Origin: a virus
Strand: one strand, 5' to 3'
DNA: 27,644 nt
Virus record (IMG/VR): IMGVR_UViG_3300027983_000101
Location: 1-27,644 of that record
This document shows, piece by piece, positions 13,161-22,225 of the stretch. Below the pieces are notes generated by a model. That model did not search any database. It worked only from the letters and a program-made list of their open reading frames with translations, and had not been told where the DNA came from. Positions within the stretch are counted from its first letter, which is position 1. The number at the start of each line of letters is the position of its first letter. A program made the position numbers and the translations under genes.

Positions 13161-14329
13161 TGGGTAAAGATGTAAAAGTGGGTAATACCCGAATTTTGGG
13201 TGGCGGTACAAGGCCCATGGACGCTTCTCCCCCCCCTATTGAGGAGCAATGGAGGGATATTTTAGGGGAACCGCCGCCGCCGCGACCCCCCGTTGGTGGT
13301 AGAAGGTTTGCTTTGCAGGGAGGCACATATTTAGGGGGTTTTGGCCCTCGCTTATTGCCAGAAGTTGTGCCGCCAGAGTTAAGTGTTGCCCAAAAACTTG
13401 CTCAGGCAGCAGTTTTTCAGGCTTCTGGTAGGGCTGACAATGACCGTGTTTATGCTAATCGCGCACGGCAAGCAGAGGCCATGTCTGGTGGCGAAGCCAT
13501 GTCTGGTGGCGAAGCCGTGTCTGGTGGTGTCGGGGGAGGGGCCCCTGCGGGACCCAATTATGGGCCTTACAGGGAAGCTCTTATAGGTCAAGCGGGTGAG
13601 CTTAACGCACGTATTCAGGCAATGTATAACCAGTTAGCTGACCAAGCTGGTGCTAACGTGGACCGCATTTCAGGTATTTACGGTGGCGCTAATGAGGGCA
13701 TTGGTAATGTTTACGACAGTGCCACTGGCAATGTGGCTGACGCTTTTGGTTCTGCGCAGCAACAGGCCGCAGACCAAATGGCCCGCCTCGGCATTGAGGC
13801 CTCCGCCCCACAAGTTATTAATCCTATGGCTTTGGCGCAGGCACAAGCAGTGTCGGGTCTTGAGCAGGGCCGTGCTAGTGGTCAGGCAGCTAATGAGCGT
13901 TTTGGTTCTGCGGCTTCTGGTTTTGGTTCTCAGATGGCTCAGGTTGCTCAACAGCAGGGCACTGAGATGAATTCAGCTATTTTGGGTGCTTTGCAGCAAC
14001 GTTTGAATGATTCTATTCTTATGGAGGAGCAGGGCCGCATGGCTGGTTCTGGGGGCGGTGGGGGTAGTGCCCGGGATGTTTTGACTGCTTACCAGCAGGC
14101 TCAGTTAGCGGCGGGTGCTGAGGGTCGGGGTATTGATTTTGTTCAGTGGGAACGCGAGCAGGGTAACCGCGAACGACAAGACGCTCTTGACCTTACTTTT
14201 AGGTTAATGGAAACCGGGGAGCTATCATTCACTGAGGCCCAGGCTCAAGCAAATGCTGTAATTAGTGGGCAGGCACCCGCAACCCCCGCACAGTCTTCAG
14301 GTAACTGGTTTACTAATTTATTTGGCTAG
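13160..14329 (+). CDS. Gly/Ala/Gln-rich virion protein (putative internal/ejection protein)
   Basis: The 389-aa product starts at an ATG overlapping the previous stop. The N-terminus (to about residue 60) is Pro/Gly-rich (PPPPRPPVGG), followed by an AMSGGE tandem repeat at about 107-123. Then comes a long Ala/Gln/Gly-rich helical stretch (ELNARIQAMYNQLADQAGAN, NVADAFGSAQQQAADQMARL, FGSQMAQVAQQQGTEMNSA), a poly-Gly/Ser linker (GSGGGGGS) and a C-terminal helical part ending NWFTNLFG. It lies between another such protein and the 1755-aa protein, where podoviruses encode ejection proteins. No lysozyme or transglycosylase motif is visible. Function is inferred from composition and place. Confidence 0.7.
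   Translation: MGKDVKVGNTRILGGGTRPMDASPPPIEEQWRDILGEPPPPRPPVGGRRFALQGGTYLGGFGPRLLPEVVPPELSVAQKLAQAAVFQASGRADNDRVYANRARQAEAMSGGEAMSGGEAVSGGVGGGAPAGPNYGPYREALIGQAGELNARIQAMYNQLADQAGANVDRISGIYGGANEGIGNVYDSATGNVADAFGSAQQQAADQMARLGIEASAPQVINPMALAQAQAVSGLEQGRASGQAANERFGSAASGFGSQMAQVAQQQGTEMNSAILGALQQRLNDSILMEEQGRMAGSGGGGGSARDVLTAYQQAQLAAGAEGRGIDFVQWEREQGNRERQDALDLTFRLMETGELSFTEAQAQANAVISGQAPATPAQSSGNWFTNLFG
13478..13528 (+). repeat. In-frame 18-base tandem repeat, nearly three copies
   Basis: GCCATGTCTGGTGGCGAA at 13478-13495 is repeated exactly at 13496-13513, followed by a diverged 15-base copy to 13528 (GCCGTGTCTGGTGGT). It encodes AMSGGE, AMSGGE, AVSGG. Contiguity and frame preservation point to slippage expansion of a flexible linker. 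Confidence 0.92.
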
Positions 14330-14337
14330 GAGTTTAA

Positions 14338-17300
14338 ATGGCGGAGACCACACCACCTAACGATTTTATTAAATACTATAACCAGTATAAAGAACGTATC
14401 GGTACTACTTTAGGGCCATCAAACCCGCCCTCAACAGGTGGTTTTACAAGCACGCCTAAAGAACCTGAAATGGGTGTTTTAGGGGGCGTTAATGATTTTC
14501 TTAGTAGACCTTTGTATGCGGTTACTAACATTGCAGATAAAGCTTTGGATTTGCCGGAACGTTTTGCTGAGGGGGAGGGTATTCAAGCTTTAGGAGCTTT
14601 GGCCATCTCACCACTTACAGGTTTTTTTTCTCAAAGCCGTAAAAATAAAAATTACACTTCCGACCTTATTGAAAAAACTAAAGATGTTTACCACAGGAAC
14701 AACCCTAATTATGTTGATACGGAAGATAACGTAGACCCAATAACTAAAGGTGCCTATGGTCTTCAAGGCGACATTGCTTTAGACCCACTTACTTGGGTTC
14801 CCGCCGCCTGGATTGCTAAGGGTGTGCAACTCGTTACCCGCGGTGCGAAAGCTACTACGGCGGGTACTAAAGCAGTTTTGGGTTCCCGCAAAACGGCTGA
14901 GGCAACTAAAGGCGCTGTAGTTACGGGCAAGCCTGTTGAAGAGGTTATAGACTCTGTTCGCAATAACCAGTCTCCTGTACAAAACTTGGGTGACATTCCC
15001 AATAACAATCCGGCTCCTGCGCAAGCATCTTTAAAAGCAGCTGATGTTATTGCGGATTCGGTTGCTAAAGGTGATTTGCCTAGTAAGACGTTTAGTTCTG
15101 CGTTGCGGGCTTCTGTCGACACTACCAAGTTAATTTCTGGTCAAAAGCCTTTACTTAAAACTAAGATGGTTTCTTTTCTTAATAGTTTGAAGATGGAAAA
15201 AATTGTTTCTTCGACTCCTGCTCCTCAGCGGGAGCTTAGTTTTAACGAGTGGATGAATGAATTTAAAAACTTCCCCGAAGTGGCAAAGGTGGTTAACATA
15301 ACTTTGAAACAGGGTAACCTGCAAGAGATTGTTACTAAGTTGAATAACTTGCCCGCAGAAAAACAGGATGCGTTTTTTGCTCAGCACCAAGATTCGTTTG
15401 TTAATGATGTTCTTAACCCGTTGTATCAGAGGCATGTTGCGGGTATTCGGGCTGGTCAGCGCGTAGACATTGTGGGCCGCGTTGTGCCAGAAGCTGAGGT
15501 GTTGGATGGTGCGGCGGCGGCTGTGGTGCGTTTGGCGGAGATGGCTGGTACGGAGCGGGTTAACGCGGAGTTTGTTTTGGGCTCCGAGTTGTTTAATTCG
15601 ATGCGTCGTATGAAGCCTGAACGTATGGCTAAGTTTTTGGATGCTTCGCAGAATGTTTTGGCGCGTACTGGTGTTGTTGAGGCGATGGGTCTTGTGCGGT
15701 CTAATTCTGCTGAGGCTAAGTTGTTGGCTCGTTTTAATATTACTCCGAAACGGTTGCGGGCTGCTCAGGATGATTTGGCGGAGCGTATTAGTGTGTTGCG
15801 TACGGGGCAACACACTAAGAATTTGTCGGTTGCTGCGGAGACGTTGGGCGAAGACCCAAATTTTGTTCGCCGGTTGCAGGAAGATTTGAGCGCCACTAAT
15901 TTGAAGAACAGCCCTCGAATGGTTGATGATGCTATGTCGGGTATAAAAAATGCTTTGGGTGCGGCGCTTCGTAACTTTACCGACAGCTTCTTGACTAAGA
16001 AATATAAGTATGAAATGTATGATGGCGAATTGTTGCTTACTGATTTGAAGTACGGTGCTGGGGATGCTCGAATTAAAGATTTGTATGGCACATATGTCCA
16101 AAATGATTATTGGACTAGCTTGTCTAAGCGTGCCCGTGTTATGTTTGCTGGTTTTCCTCTTCGCAGGGGGGCTGATTCTCCTATGGTTTTGGAGGGCACA
16201 ATTCAGCGAGATGTTTTGGGCAATGTTATTTACAGGGGCCGGTTACCCAAATACATTAATAAGAAAAACTACCAGGCTTATGCAGGTTTTGATATTGCTA
16301 ATGCAATTGAAGATTATGTGCTGACGGCGGGTAAAGCCGGTGAGGACTTCCTTACGGGTAAGGGTGTGCCAATTACTCTTGATTTGAAGGCTATGGGTGC
16401 ACCTAGGGTTATTGAGCATTTGCGGTTTACGGATATGTACCGTTTGTTAGACGCGGGTTTGGAAGCCACCCGCGTACCCGGTACGGACCGCGCCATGCAC
16501 CGCAGGTGGCTACAGCTGGTGTTCTTTAACGCAAATAGTGGCGTGTCGAGAACAAGTCTTGCGGATGCTTTGATTACTATGCGTCAGGGCGGCACACGTG
16601 AGCAGGTTTTGGATGTGTTGAGGTCGGGTACCACCCGTAGTGGTGGTAAAGCTGTTGATAACTGGTTAGCTGGTGGTAATAAGAAAGCTATTTTTGGGCA
16701 TTCGCGTGGCGCTAATAGGCCAGCCACCCCTCCCGGTATTACTTTGAAGCCTAACCTAGGGACCAATAATCGTCTTGTTGGTCATTATTACGAGTGGAGT
16801 AGCGATGCGGCTGCTGAAAACATTGTGGATGCTTTGTTTGCGGCGAGCCCAAACATTGATGATGTAATCACGTTGAGAACGGGTCAGTACGTTGCTCGGA
16901 TGGAAACAGAGATTAATACTTTGCTGCCCGAAATTTCGCGCAACTTGGTTGATTTGATGTCTAATCCGGTTACGAGGGCCGGTGCTTTGCGGGCGGTTAA
17001 TCGCACTGATGACATTGTGGATGATTACATTAAAAACATTGATGGTACCGAGGCGGCCTCTGTTTATCTCAAGGGCATCATGGATAACTCTGTGCCTACG
17101 ACAGTTACGCAGGCGGCTAGGTCGGCTGAAAAGATTTCTAAGGCGACTGCTACGGGTAGTAAAGCGGATGTCGATAAGGCTCGTGCTCAGAAGGCTCGTG
17201 AGGACAAAAAAGTTTATGACGAGAACGAGGCTAACGCCCAGGCTGCCGCTAAAGAAATTAAGGCTAATCCGGAAGCTTATAGCCCCGAGGATTTGTTGGC

Positions 17301-19605
17301 AGCTGACGAGGTTATTGCTATGCGTAACATTGCTGATGGTTACGGCGTTGTGCAGACGGGTGCTCAAAGGTTTATGCAAGCTTTTAGTGCCGTTTATCGG
17401 ATGGATGCGTCTAACCACGTTGCTGGAAGTATTGGCATTAAGTCGTTTGGTTTGAGGGCACGAAAGTTTAAGGACGAGATTTCTAGGCAGGTTAAAGCTA
17501 TTGCCCTGAACCCTGCGTACAATACTCAGGTGGCTGGTAAAACCCCTGTTCTTAATGCTGCTTTGGAGTTGATTCAGAAACGTGGTGATGCTCCTGCGGA
17601 TACTGTGTTGGCTGCGGCTAAAGCTGATTTAGAGGGTCAGCTGGGTAACGTGTTGGATGTTACGGGCAAAGCTGGTAGTGAGAACCAGTTTTTAAATTCT
17701 ATTTTGGGTACTTCTTTGTTGCACACGGGGGCGGCTTTGGACCAGTTGAATATCGTGTTTATGAAGCACGCTGTTTTGGGTAAGACGGGTGATGACTTTG
17801 CTCGTTTGCCGGAGAGCGGTTCGTTCTTTGACGCTAACTTAGCTGCGAAGGATTCAGTAAAGAAGATTTATCAGGATGCGGCTACGAAGATGGTGCCGAC
17901 TGGTTCTGTTCAAGAAGTAAATGAGATGGCTAAGTTGCTTGCGGCTATGGACCAGTGGCGTAGTTGGAAGGTTACTGACCCGCGCCAGTTTATGCTATCT
18001 ATTCAGACTGCCATGTATGAGTTGGCGGCGAAAGTTTCTTTTGTAGACAACATGTTTGATTACGCTAAAGGCATTAAGCTTGGTACCGACAATGCAATTA
18101 AAGCTAAACAACTTGGGTTTGTAAAACTGGTGTCGGAAGGTAACTCATATTTTGGTGGGGTGCTGCCCGCAAATATGTATGTTGCACCCGAGATTGCGGA
18201 AATGTTTACAGCATTAGACGTTTCTTTCCGCACAAGCCGTAGCCTTAAAGGTCCCATTGGAGATTTTACAAACACTTACCTAGACAAATTGTTGAACACG
18301 TGGAAGTACGCTGTTACTGTTATCCGCCCAGGTCACCACATCCGTAACGAAATAGGTGGGCAGTCGCTTCGCTTTGCCGCTTTGGGCGCATCCAAATTTG
18401 CTTTGGCGGAAAATAAAGCTTACGGGTTGCTGGCTTTACGTAAAAATTACACTGATGTTGACATGTGGGCTGCTTTAAAAGCTGACGGCGAAGAAGCAAT
18501 TAAAACTGGTGAAAAACTTTATTCCGGAAGCAAGTTCAGCATTGACGCTGATGATGCGTTTAGGCGTATGGAAGAAAACTTGTTTGATGTGGGTAGGGTT
18601 GTTGAAGACTTCTTTGACGATGACGTTGTAGCTAGTGGTTTTGCTAAAGGTGTTGACGTCGCAGCTAATATTGCTACTTTGACTTTGGCTAAGCGCGGTG
18701 GCCGGGTTGAAAAAATAGCTTTGGGAGCTTCACAATTTGTTGAGCACAAAGCACGCGCCGCCCATGCGATACAGGCCATGATGCAAATGGCTGATGGCAA
18801 ACCCATTGTTCGCGGTATTGGGCGTGTTGAGTACCCCAAAAATCTTGAAGAGGCGTGGCAGTTTGCTATTGAAAGCGCTTTAAAATATCACCCTAACGCA
18901 GCCTCGCTGGCAGCGTTTGAAACAAAATACATGCGCCGTCTTATACCGTTTTATTCTTGGTTTAAACCAGCAACAGTTGCTTTGCTTGAAGCAAGCATTA
19001 TGAACCCGGCAAGAACCATTACAGCTATTCCCAAAGCTAGCTTTAACCTTGCTATTGCTATGGGACAAGACCCTCATTCTGTTTACTACCCATTCCCCGA
19101 AGACCAAATGTTTCCTAGTTTCTTGACAGAAGAAATGATTGGACCCCAGTTTAAGTTTAATAACAATTATATTTCGGCAAACCCTGGTTTTGCCATTCTT
19201 GATGTGTACAACCAACTTATACCTCGCCCTGTCGAGGGACTTGTTCAAATGACTAACCCGTTTATCCGGGTGCCTATTGAAATTATGGCTGGTTCGCGTT
19301 TGGGCAGCCAAGCCCCCATTAGGGACATGAGCGATTTTATTGATTCGTCAATCCCAGGCGTAAACTATGTGTCGAACATCACTGGTCGCAGCGTTACCGG
19401 CGGGTTTGAACCTCAACGACAGGTGGCTTCTGGCAGTAAAACATTGCTTGACCAGGGGCTTAGTGCGTTTAACTGGTTGACGGGACTGGGTGCACGTAAC
19501 TACAGTAGGTCTAGTTACATTAATTTTGCGGAAATTGAGGCGCGTAATGCGGCGGCACGCGAAGAACAAAGCCAAAGTTTCGTAGACACATTCTTGAGTA
19601 GGTAA
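14338..19605 (+). CDS. Giant (1755-aa) internal virion / DNA-ejection protein candidate
   Basis: The largest gene in the window has a clear AGGAG before its ATG. The protein is mostly helical and Ala/Lys/Asp-rich, with hydrophobic patches (ALDPLTWVPAAWIAKGVQL) but no signal peptide. Near residues 1325-1340 it has VIRPGHHIRNEIGGQ and near 1535 IPFYSWFKPATVALLEAS; I know similar PGxHxRN and PFYxW segments from very long phage virion and polyvalent proteins. Its size and last place among the virion genes suit a gp16-like protein that crosses the envelope with the DNA. I see no transglycosylase, protease or RNA-polymerase motif. Codon style varies along the gene (T/G-ending at about 15,480-15,960, more mixed after about 18,050). 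Confidence 0.7.
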   Translation: MAETTPPNDFIKYYNQYKERIGTTLGPSNPPSTGGFTSTPKEPEMGVLGGVNDFLSRPLYAVTNIADKALDLPERFAEGEGIQALGALAISPLTGFFSQSRKNKNYTSDLIEKTKDVYHRNNPNYVDTEDNVDPITKGAYGLQGDIALDPLTWVPAAWIAKGVQLVTRGAKATTAGTKAVLGSRKTAEATKGAVVTGKPVEEVIDSVRNNQSPVQNLGDIPNNNPAPAQASLKAADVIADSVAKGDLPSKTFSSALRASVDTTKLISGQKPLLKTKMVSFLNSLKMEKIVSSTPAPQRELSFNEWMNEFKNFPEVAKVVNITLKQGNLQEIVTKLNNLPAEKQDAFFAQHQDSFVNDVLNPLYQRHVAGIRAGQRVDIVGRVVPEAEVLDGAAAAVVRLAEMAGTERVNAEFVLGSELFNSMRRMKPERMAKFLDASQNVLARTGVVEAMGLVRSNSAEAKLLARFNITPKRLRAAQDDLAERISVLRTGQHTKNLSVAAETLGEDPNFVRRLQEDLSATNLKNSPRMVDDAMSGIKNALGAALRNFTDSFLTKKYKYEMYDGELLLTDLKYGAGDARIKDLYGTYVQNDYWTSLSKRARVMFAGFPLRRGADSPMVLEGTIQRDVLGNVIYRGRLPKYINKKNYQAYAGFDIANAIEDYVLTAGKAGEDFLTGKGVPITLDLKAMGAPRVIEHLRFTDMYRLLDAGLEATRVPGTDRAMHRRWLQLVFFNANSGVSRTSLADALITMRQGGTREQVLDVLRSGTTRSGGKAVDNWLAGGNKKAIFGHSRGANRPATPPGITLKPNLGTNNRLVGHYYEWSSDAAAENIVDALFAASPNIDDVITLRTGQYVARMETEINTLLPEISRNLVDLMSNPVTRAGALRAVNRTDDIVDDYIKNIDGTEAASVYLKGIMDNSVPTTVTQAARSAEKISKATATGSKADVDKARAQKAREDKKVYDENEANAQAAAKEIKANPEAYSPEDLLAADEVIAMRNIADGYGVVQTGAQRFMQAFSAVYRMDASNHVAGSIGIKSFGLRARKFKDEISRQVKAIALNPAYNTQVAGKTPVLNAALELIQKRGDAPADTVLAAAKADLEGQLGNVLDVTGKAGSENQFLNSILGTSLLHTGAALDQLNIVFMKHAVLGKTGDDFARLPESGSFFDANLAAKDSVKKIYQDAATKMVPTGSVQEVNEMAKLLAAMDQWRSWKVTDPRQFMLSIQTAMYELAAKVSFVDNMFDYAKGIKLGTDNAIKAKQLGFVKLVSEGNSYFGGVLPANMYVAPEIAEMFTALDVSFRTSRSLKGPIGDFTNTYLDKLLNTWKYAVTVIRPGHHIRNEIGGQSLRFAALGASKFALAENKAYGLLALRKNYTDVDMWAALKADGEEAIKTGEKLYSGSKFSIDADDAFRRMEENLFDVGRVVEDFFDDDVVASGFAKGVDVAANIATLTLAKRGGRVEKIALGASQFVEHKARAAHAIQAMMQMADGKPIVRGIGRVEYPKNLEEAWQFAIESALKYHPNAASLAAFETKYMRRLIPFYSWFKPATVALLEASIMNPARTITAIPKASFNLAIAMGQDPHSVYYPFPEDQMFPSFLTEEMIGPQFKFNNNYISANPGFAILDVYNQLIPRPVEGLVQMTNPFIRVPIEIMAGSRLGSQAPIRDMSDFIDSSIPGVNYVSNITGRSVTGGFEPQRQVASGSKTLLDQGLSAFNWLTGLGARNYSRSSYINFAEIEARNAAAREEQSQSFVDTFLSR

Positions 19606-19606
19606 C

Positions 19607-19900
19607 GTGGATAATCAACAAGCTAACCAGTTTTTAATGGACTATGGACCACTTATTTGGTTCATTTTTCTTACTATCGTATCCATTGCCGCCTTGGTTA
19701 AGATGTGGCCGTTTATTTCTAGTGTTGTTAAAACTGTTGAAATTATTACTGAGTTGCCTGAACGATTTCAACACATCGACAAAAAACTTGACACGCTTGA
19801 AATGCGTTTGATTAATGTTGAGCAGGAAGTTAAAACTAACGGCGGGGCTAGCCTGAAGGACGCTATCAAAAGAGTTGAAGACCGTTTAGATACTCTCTGA
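19607..19900 (+). CDS. Membrane-anchored coiled-coil protein (DUF2746-like)
   Basis: The 97-aa product starts at GTG one base after the previous stop. It has one N-terminal membrane helix (about 13-35, LIWFIFLTIVSIAALVKMWP) and a long coiled coil (FQHIDKKLDTLEMRLINVEQ, EVKTNGGASLKDAIKRVEDR). The ending TNGGxSLxDAIxRxE is the pattern I associate with DUF2746 proteins of actinobacterial phages, often near lysis genes. It could be a lysis accessory or a virion-associated membrane protein. It is the last rightward gene and is followed by a hairpin where the two blocks converge. Confidence 0.72.
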   Translation: MDNQQANQFLMDYGPLIWFIFLTIVSIAALVKMWPFISSVVKTVEIITELPERFQHIDKKLDTLEMRLINVEQEVKTNGGASLKDAIKRVEDRLDTL

Positions 19901-19911
19901 AAATAATGCTA

Positions 19912-19935
19912 CCCCGGCTAGGACGGTAACCGGGG
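19912..19935. terminator. Hairpin between the converging late and replication blocks
   Basis: CCCCGG (19912-19917) pairs with CCGGGG (19930-19935) around a 12-base loop. On the minus strand it is followed by TAGCATTATTTT, a U-rich tail that makes a fair terminator for the replication operon. On the plus strand the tail (CAACAATAAATCTT) is weaker. It is placed exactly in the 50-base gap between the convergent stops at 19,900 and 19,951. Confidence 0.6.
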
Positions 19936-19950
19936 CAACAATAAATCTTA

Positions 19951-20361
19951 TCACAGAGGTTTCGGCTGAAGCAGTCCCTTAGTTTCAAAGTAATAGTAGC
20001 CGTGATTGTAGGCGTCTACGGAGTGACTTTTGCTGTGGTCACTGGGGCGTTTGACCCCGCTGTGTAGGGCTGCAACAGTAAGCACTGAGGCATCCTGCAT
20101 GACAAACTTTGCTTTGTGTCGTTTCGCGTAGGCTTTGAGGGCTCCGATGACTTGGACTGCGGGGAACCTGCTGCCTGTCTGCACAAGCTGTTTCCCTTGC
20201 CGTAGGCGATAGTCTTCGCACACTATGACGGTCACGCCTTCGAGAGCTTCTACTCTTTCTATTAGCGCATCAAAGTCGAGGGCTTCTTTTTCAATGAGTT
20301 CGCCTTTGTCTGTCCAGTAGGCGATACCTGTGGTGTCTCCTGGGTCAACGCTGATTACCAT
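19951..20361 (-). CDS. RuvC-like Holliday-junction resolvase (RNase H fold)
   Basis: The 136-aa protein has the acidic signature of RuvC-type nucleases: D6 in ISVDPGDTTGIA, E49 in VIVCEDYRL, and D116 in SHSVDAYNHG with nearby His residues. The size is a little smaller than cellular RuvC. It should cut four-way or branched DNA made during replication and recombination so that concatemers can be packaged. It is the last gene of the leftward operon. The ATG at 20361 lies inside the end of a 32-aa mini-gene, so translation is probably coupled. RuvC-fold proteins also include other structure-specific nucleases, so exact substrate is open. Confidence 0.85.
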   Translation of the reverse strand: MVISVDPGDTTGIAYWTDKGELIEKEALDFDALIERVEALEGVTVIVCEDYRLRQGKQLVQTGSRFPAVQVIGALKAYAKRHKAKFVMQDASVLTVAALHSGVKRPSDHSKSHSVDAYNHGYYYFETKGLLQPKPL

Positions 20362-20453
20362 AGTGTCGACTGGCTATCTCGGCAATGGTTTTCAGCCATT
20401 TCCCGGTCACTGTCAATGTAAGAGCAGTGGCCGCATTCGTAGATGATGTTCAT
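20355..20453 (-). CDS. 32-residue Cys/His mini-protein between polymerase and resolvase
   Basis: ATG at 20453 forms an ATGA overlap with the polymerase stop, and TAA at 20355-20357 overlaps the resolvase start by 7 bases. GGAGG lies 7 bases upstream, one of the strongest sites in the operon. The product begins MNIIYECGHCSY and continues IDSDREMAENHCRDSQ. C7 and C10 form a CxxC, and H23 follows C10 after 12 residues, the spacing of a classical zinc finger; C24 is the only further candidate ligand. It may bind zinc, and perhaps DNA or a replisome partner. Strong site and double overlap support it as a real gene. Confidence 0.72.
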   Translation of the reverse strand: MNIIYECGHCSYIDSDREMAENHCRDSQSTLW

Positions 20454-22225
20454 TTGTCGCCCTCCTGTGGAACCCAGTAATCTACCTCGACTGCAAATCG
20501 AACATCGAAGTCAACATCACCTGTTACGGCGTTGACGTCTTCCATGATTGTTCGTATCTTTTCAATGTATTGGGGTACTACTGATTCCTTAACTTCAAAT
20601 GTAATGGAGTCGTGGACTTGTAGCAACATTCGACACTCTGGCCCTTCTAGTTCTTTAAAACATTTGACCATGATGCGTTCAACAATGTCTGCGGCCCCGC
20701 CTTGAATGACACTGTTCATAGCTTTGTAGGCTTCTCCTCTGTTCTCAAAGTGTCGTTCCCTACCTGACCAGATTTTGATGCGCCCCGCTTCTTCGACTTT
20801 GTTTGTGCAGCGTTCGTTGAACCTGCGAAAGTCTGGGTAGGTGCTGAAGTAGTTTTGGCGAATCATTTTGGCCTCTTGCTTGGTTGCCCCAAAGGCGTCC
20901 ATGATGCGTTGTTCTCCGGCCCCGTATTGCATGGAGTAGACAAGGGTTTTAGTGTCGTGCCTGGTTATGCCTAGTTGTTTGGACATTTCGGTGAAGATGT
21001 CTCGGTTTTCGTTGAATACCTTTTTGAGTTCTTCTTCTCCTGCGTAGGCTGTGGCGAGGCGTAGTTCGAGTTGTGAGAAGTCTGCGTTGAGGAGAACGTG
21101 CCCTTCTTCAGCGATAAAACACTCTTTGACCTTGCCGTTCCAAGCTTTGTCGGATGCTTTGGGTATTTGTTGGAGATTGGGTTCAGCGCAAGAAAGACGC
21201 CCCGTAGCAGTCCCGTGTAGGCGATAACTGCACCTAAGCCGACCATCGGTATCAACTAGGTCAAGATAGGGCTTGTACGCGGCGCTGACGGCTTTTTGCC
21301 AGCCTCTGAAGGTCTTAATCTGCTGCGCGACAGGGTTTTTGAGCTTTTCCAGCATCGAATCATACGCTAACATGGCTTGCTTATCGAAACTAGGGTTACC
21401 CGTAAGTTTACTAGTCTTTACAACCGGCAACCCCATGTCATCAATAAGCAACTTTTTCAGCTGCTTCGGGCTTGCAGGGTTTACACCCAAAGCTTTTTCC
21501 ATTTGAGCCATGACCTCCTCACCCTTTTGTACATATTCTTGGGCAAGTTGTACATCAATCCGTACACCGTGTCGTTTCATCGACAGAAGAACACGGATAA
21601 GGTCTTGTTTGTGTGGCCAAATCTCTGCTGGTAAATCTTTCCAAGCGGACATATTTTGCAGGTGGTGGTACAAACGCCACGTCAATTCGGCGTCTTTCAG
21701 TGCGTACGACCACATTTTCTGCCAGGTAGTGTTAGCCCAACCTGTTTTCTTTTCTTTGTCCAGCTCGGGGTCTTTCAGCTTGCCGGGGTCTTTCAAATAG
21801 AACTGTGCCAAAGAATCCAACCCTTTGTTGTAAGGCTTGTTTTCGTTGATAAGGTGCGCCATTGTGGGGATGTCCACAAAATATAGTTCTGAAGCTATAA
21901 TTCCGATTGTTTCAAGCGACAGCAGGTCGAACTGTGCGTTCACAAACAACAGGGTGTTCTTTTTATTTTCAAGCACATACTTTAGTTTCTCTAAAGTTGA
22001 TTTGCTGACGTTCTCACCAACTTTATGGTTGGTAGGAAAGTAGTGGGCTACTGGCTCGTTGTTGATAACTGCTGCGACACTTACCCCAATGCAGGTGTCT
22101 GTGCCTATGGCCACGCTGAGCCCTGTCGTTTCTGTGTCCACAGCGATAACTGAGCCGGGGTTGTCGTAAAGAATCTTTAGGACGCGCAGGCTTTCCTCAT
22201 TAATGTCGTCAAAGTTTGATGTCAT
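20450..22225 (-). CDS. polA: Family A DNA polymerase with active 3'-5' exonuclease domain
   Basis: The 591-aa protein copies the phage genome. Numbering from ATG 22225, the proofreading domain has D30/E32 (AVDTETTGL), D100 (VNAQFDLL) and Y174/D178 (YALKD), a full DEDDy set. The polymerase domain has TATGRLSC...PNLQQIP, motif A with D382 (DFSQLELR), motif B RHDTKTLVYSMQYG with Tyr430 where E. coli Pol I has Phe762, and motif C with H538-D539 (VHDS). There is no 5'-nuclease domain, as in T7-type enzymes. A TTG four codons upstream also opens the frame, but ATG 22225 is preferred. It overlaps the helicase end by 17 bases and couples to the mini-gene through ATGA. Confidence 0.97.
   Translation of the reverse strand: MTSNFDDINEESLRVLKILYDNPGSVIAVDTETTGLSVAIGTDTCIGVSVAAVINNEPVAHYFPTNHKVGENVSKSTLEKLKYVLENKKNTLLFVNAQFDLLSLETIGIIASELYFVDIPTMAHLINENKPYNKGLDSLAQFYLKDPGKLKDPELDKEKKTGWANTTWQKMWSYALKDAELTWRLYHHLQNMSAWKDLPAEIWPHKQDLIRVLLSMKRHGVRIDVQLAQEYVQKGEEVMAQMEKALGVNPASPKQLKKLLIDDMGLPVVKTSKLTGNPSFDKQAMLAYDSMLEKLKNPVAQQIKTFRGWQKAVSAAYKPYLDLVDTDGRLRCSYRLHGTATGRLSCAEPNLQQIPKASDKAWNGKVKECFIAEEGHVLLNADFSQLELRLATAYAGEEELKKVFNENRDIFTEMSKQLGITRHDTKTLVYSMQYGAGEQRIMDAFGATKQEAKMIRQNYFSTYPDFRRFNERCTNKVEEAGRIKIWSGRERHFENRGEAYKAMNSVIQGGAADIVERIMVKCFKELEGPECRMLLQVHDSITFEVKESVVPQYIEKIRTIMEDVNAVTGDVDFDVRFAVEVDYWVPQEGDK

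Noticed and set aside
13478-13528. CRISPR-like or regulatory array at the 18-base repeats
   Set aside because: Repeats are contiguous, in frame and without spacers, and they encode a Gly-rich linker.
15151-16101. 316-codon open frame antisense to the giant virion gene
   Set aside because: No ribosome-binding site; composition (Ser/Arg/Asn/His-rich) is that of a reverse frame. It is open because the sense codons there mostly end in T or G.
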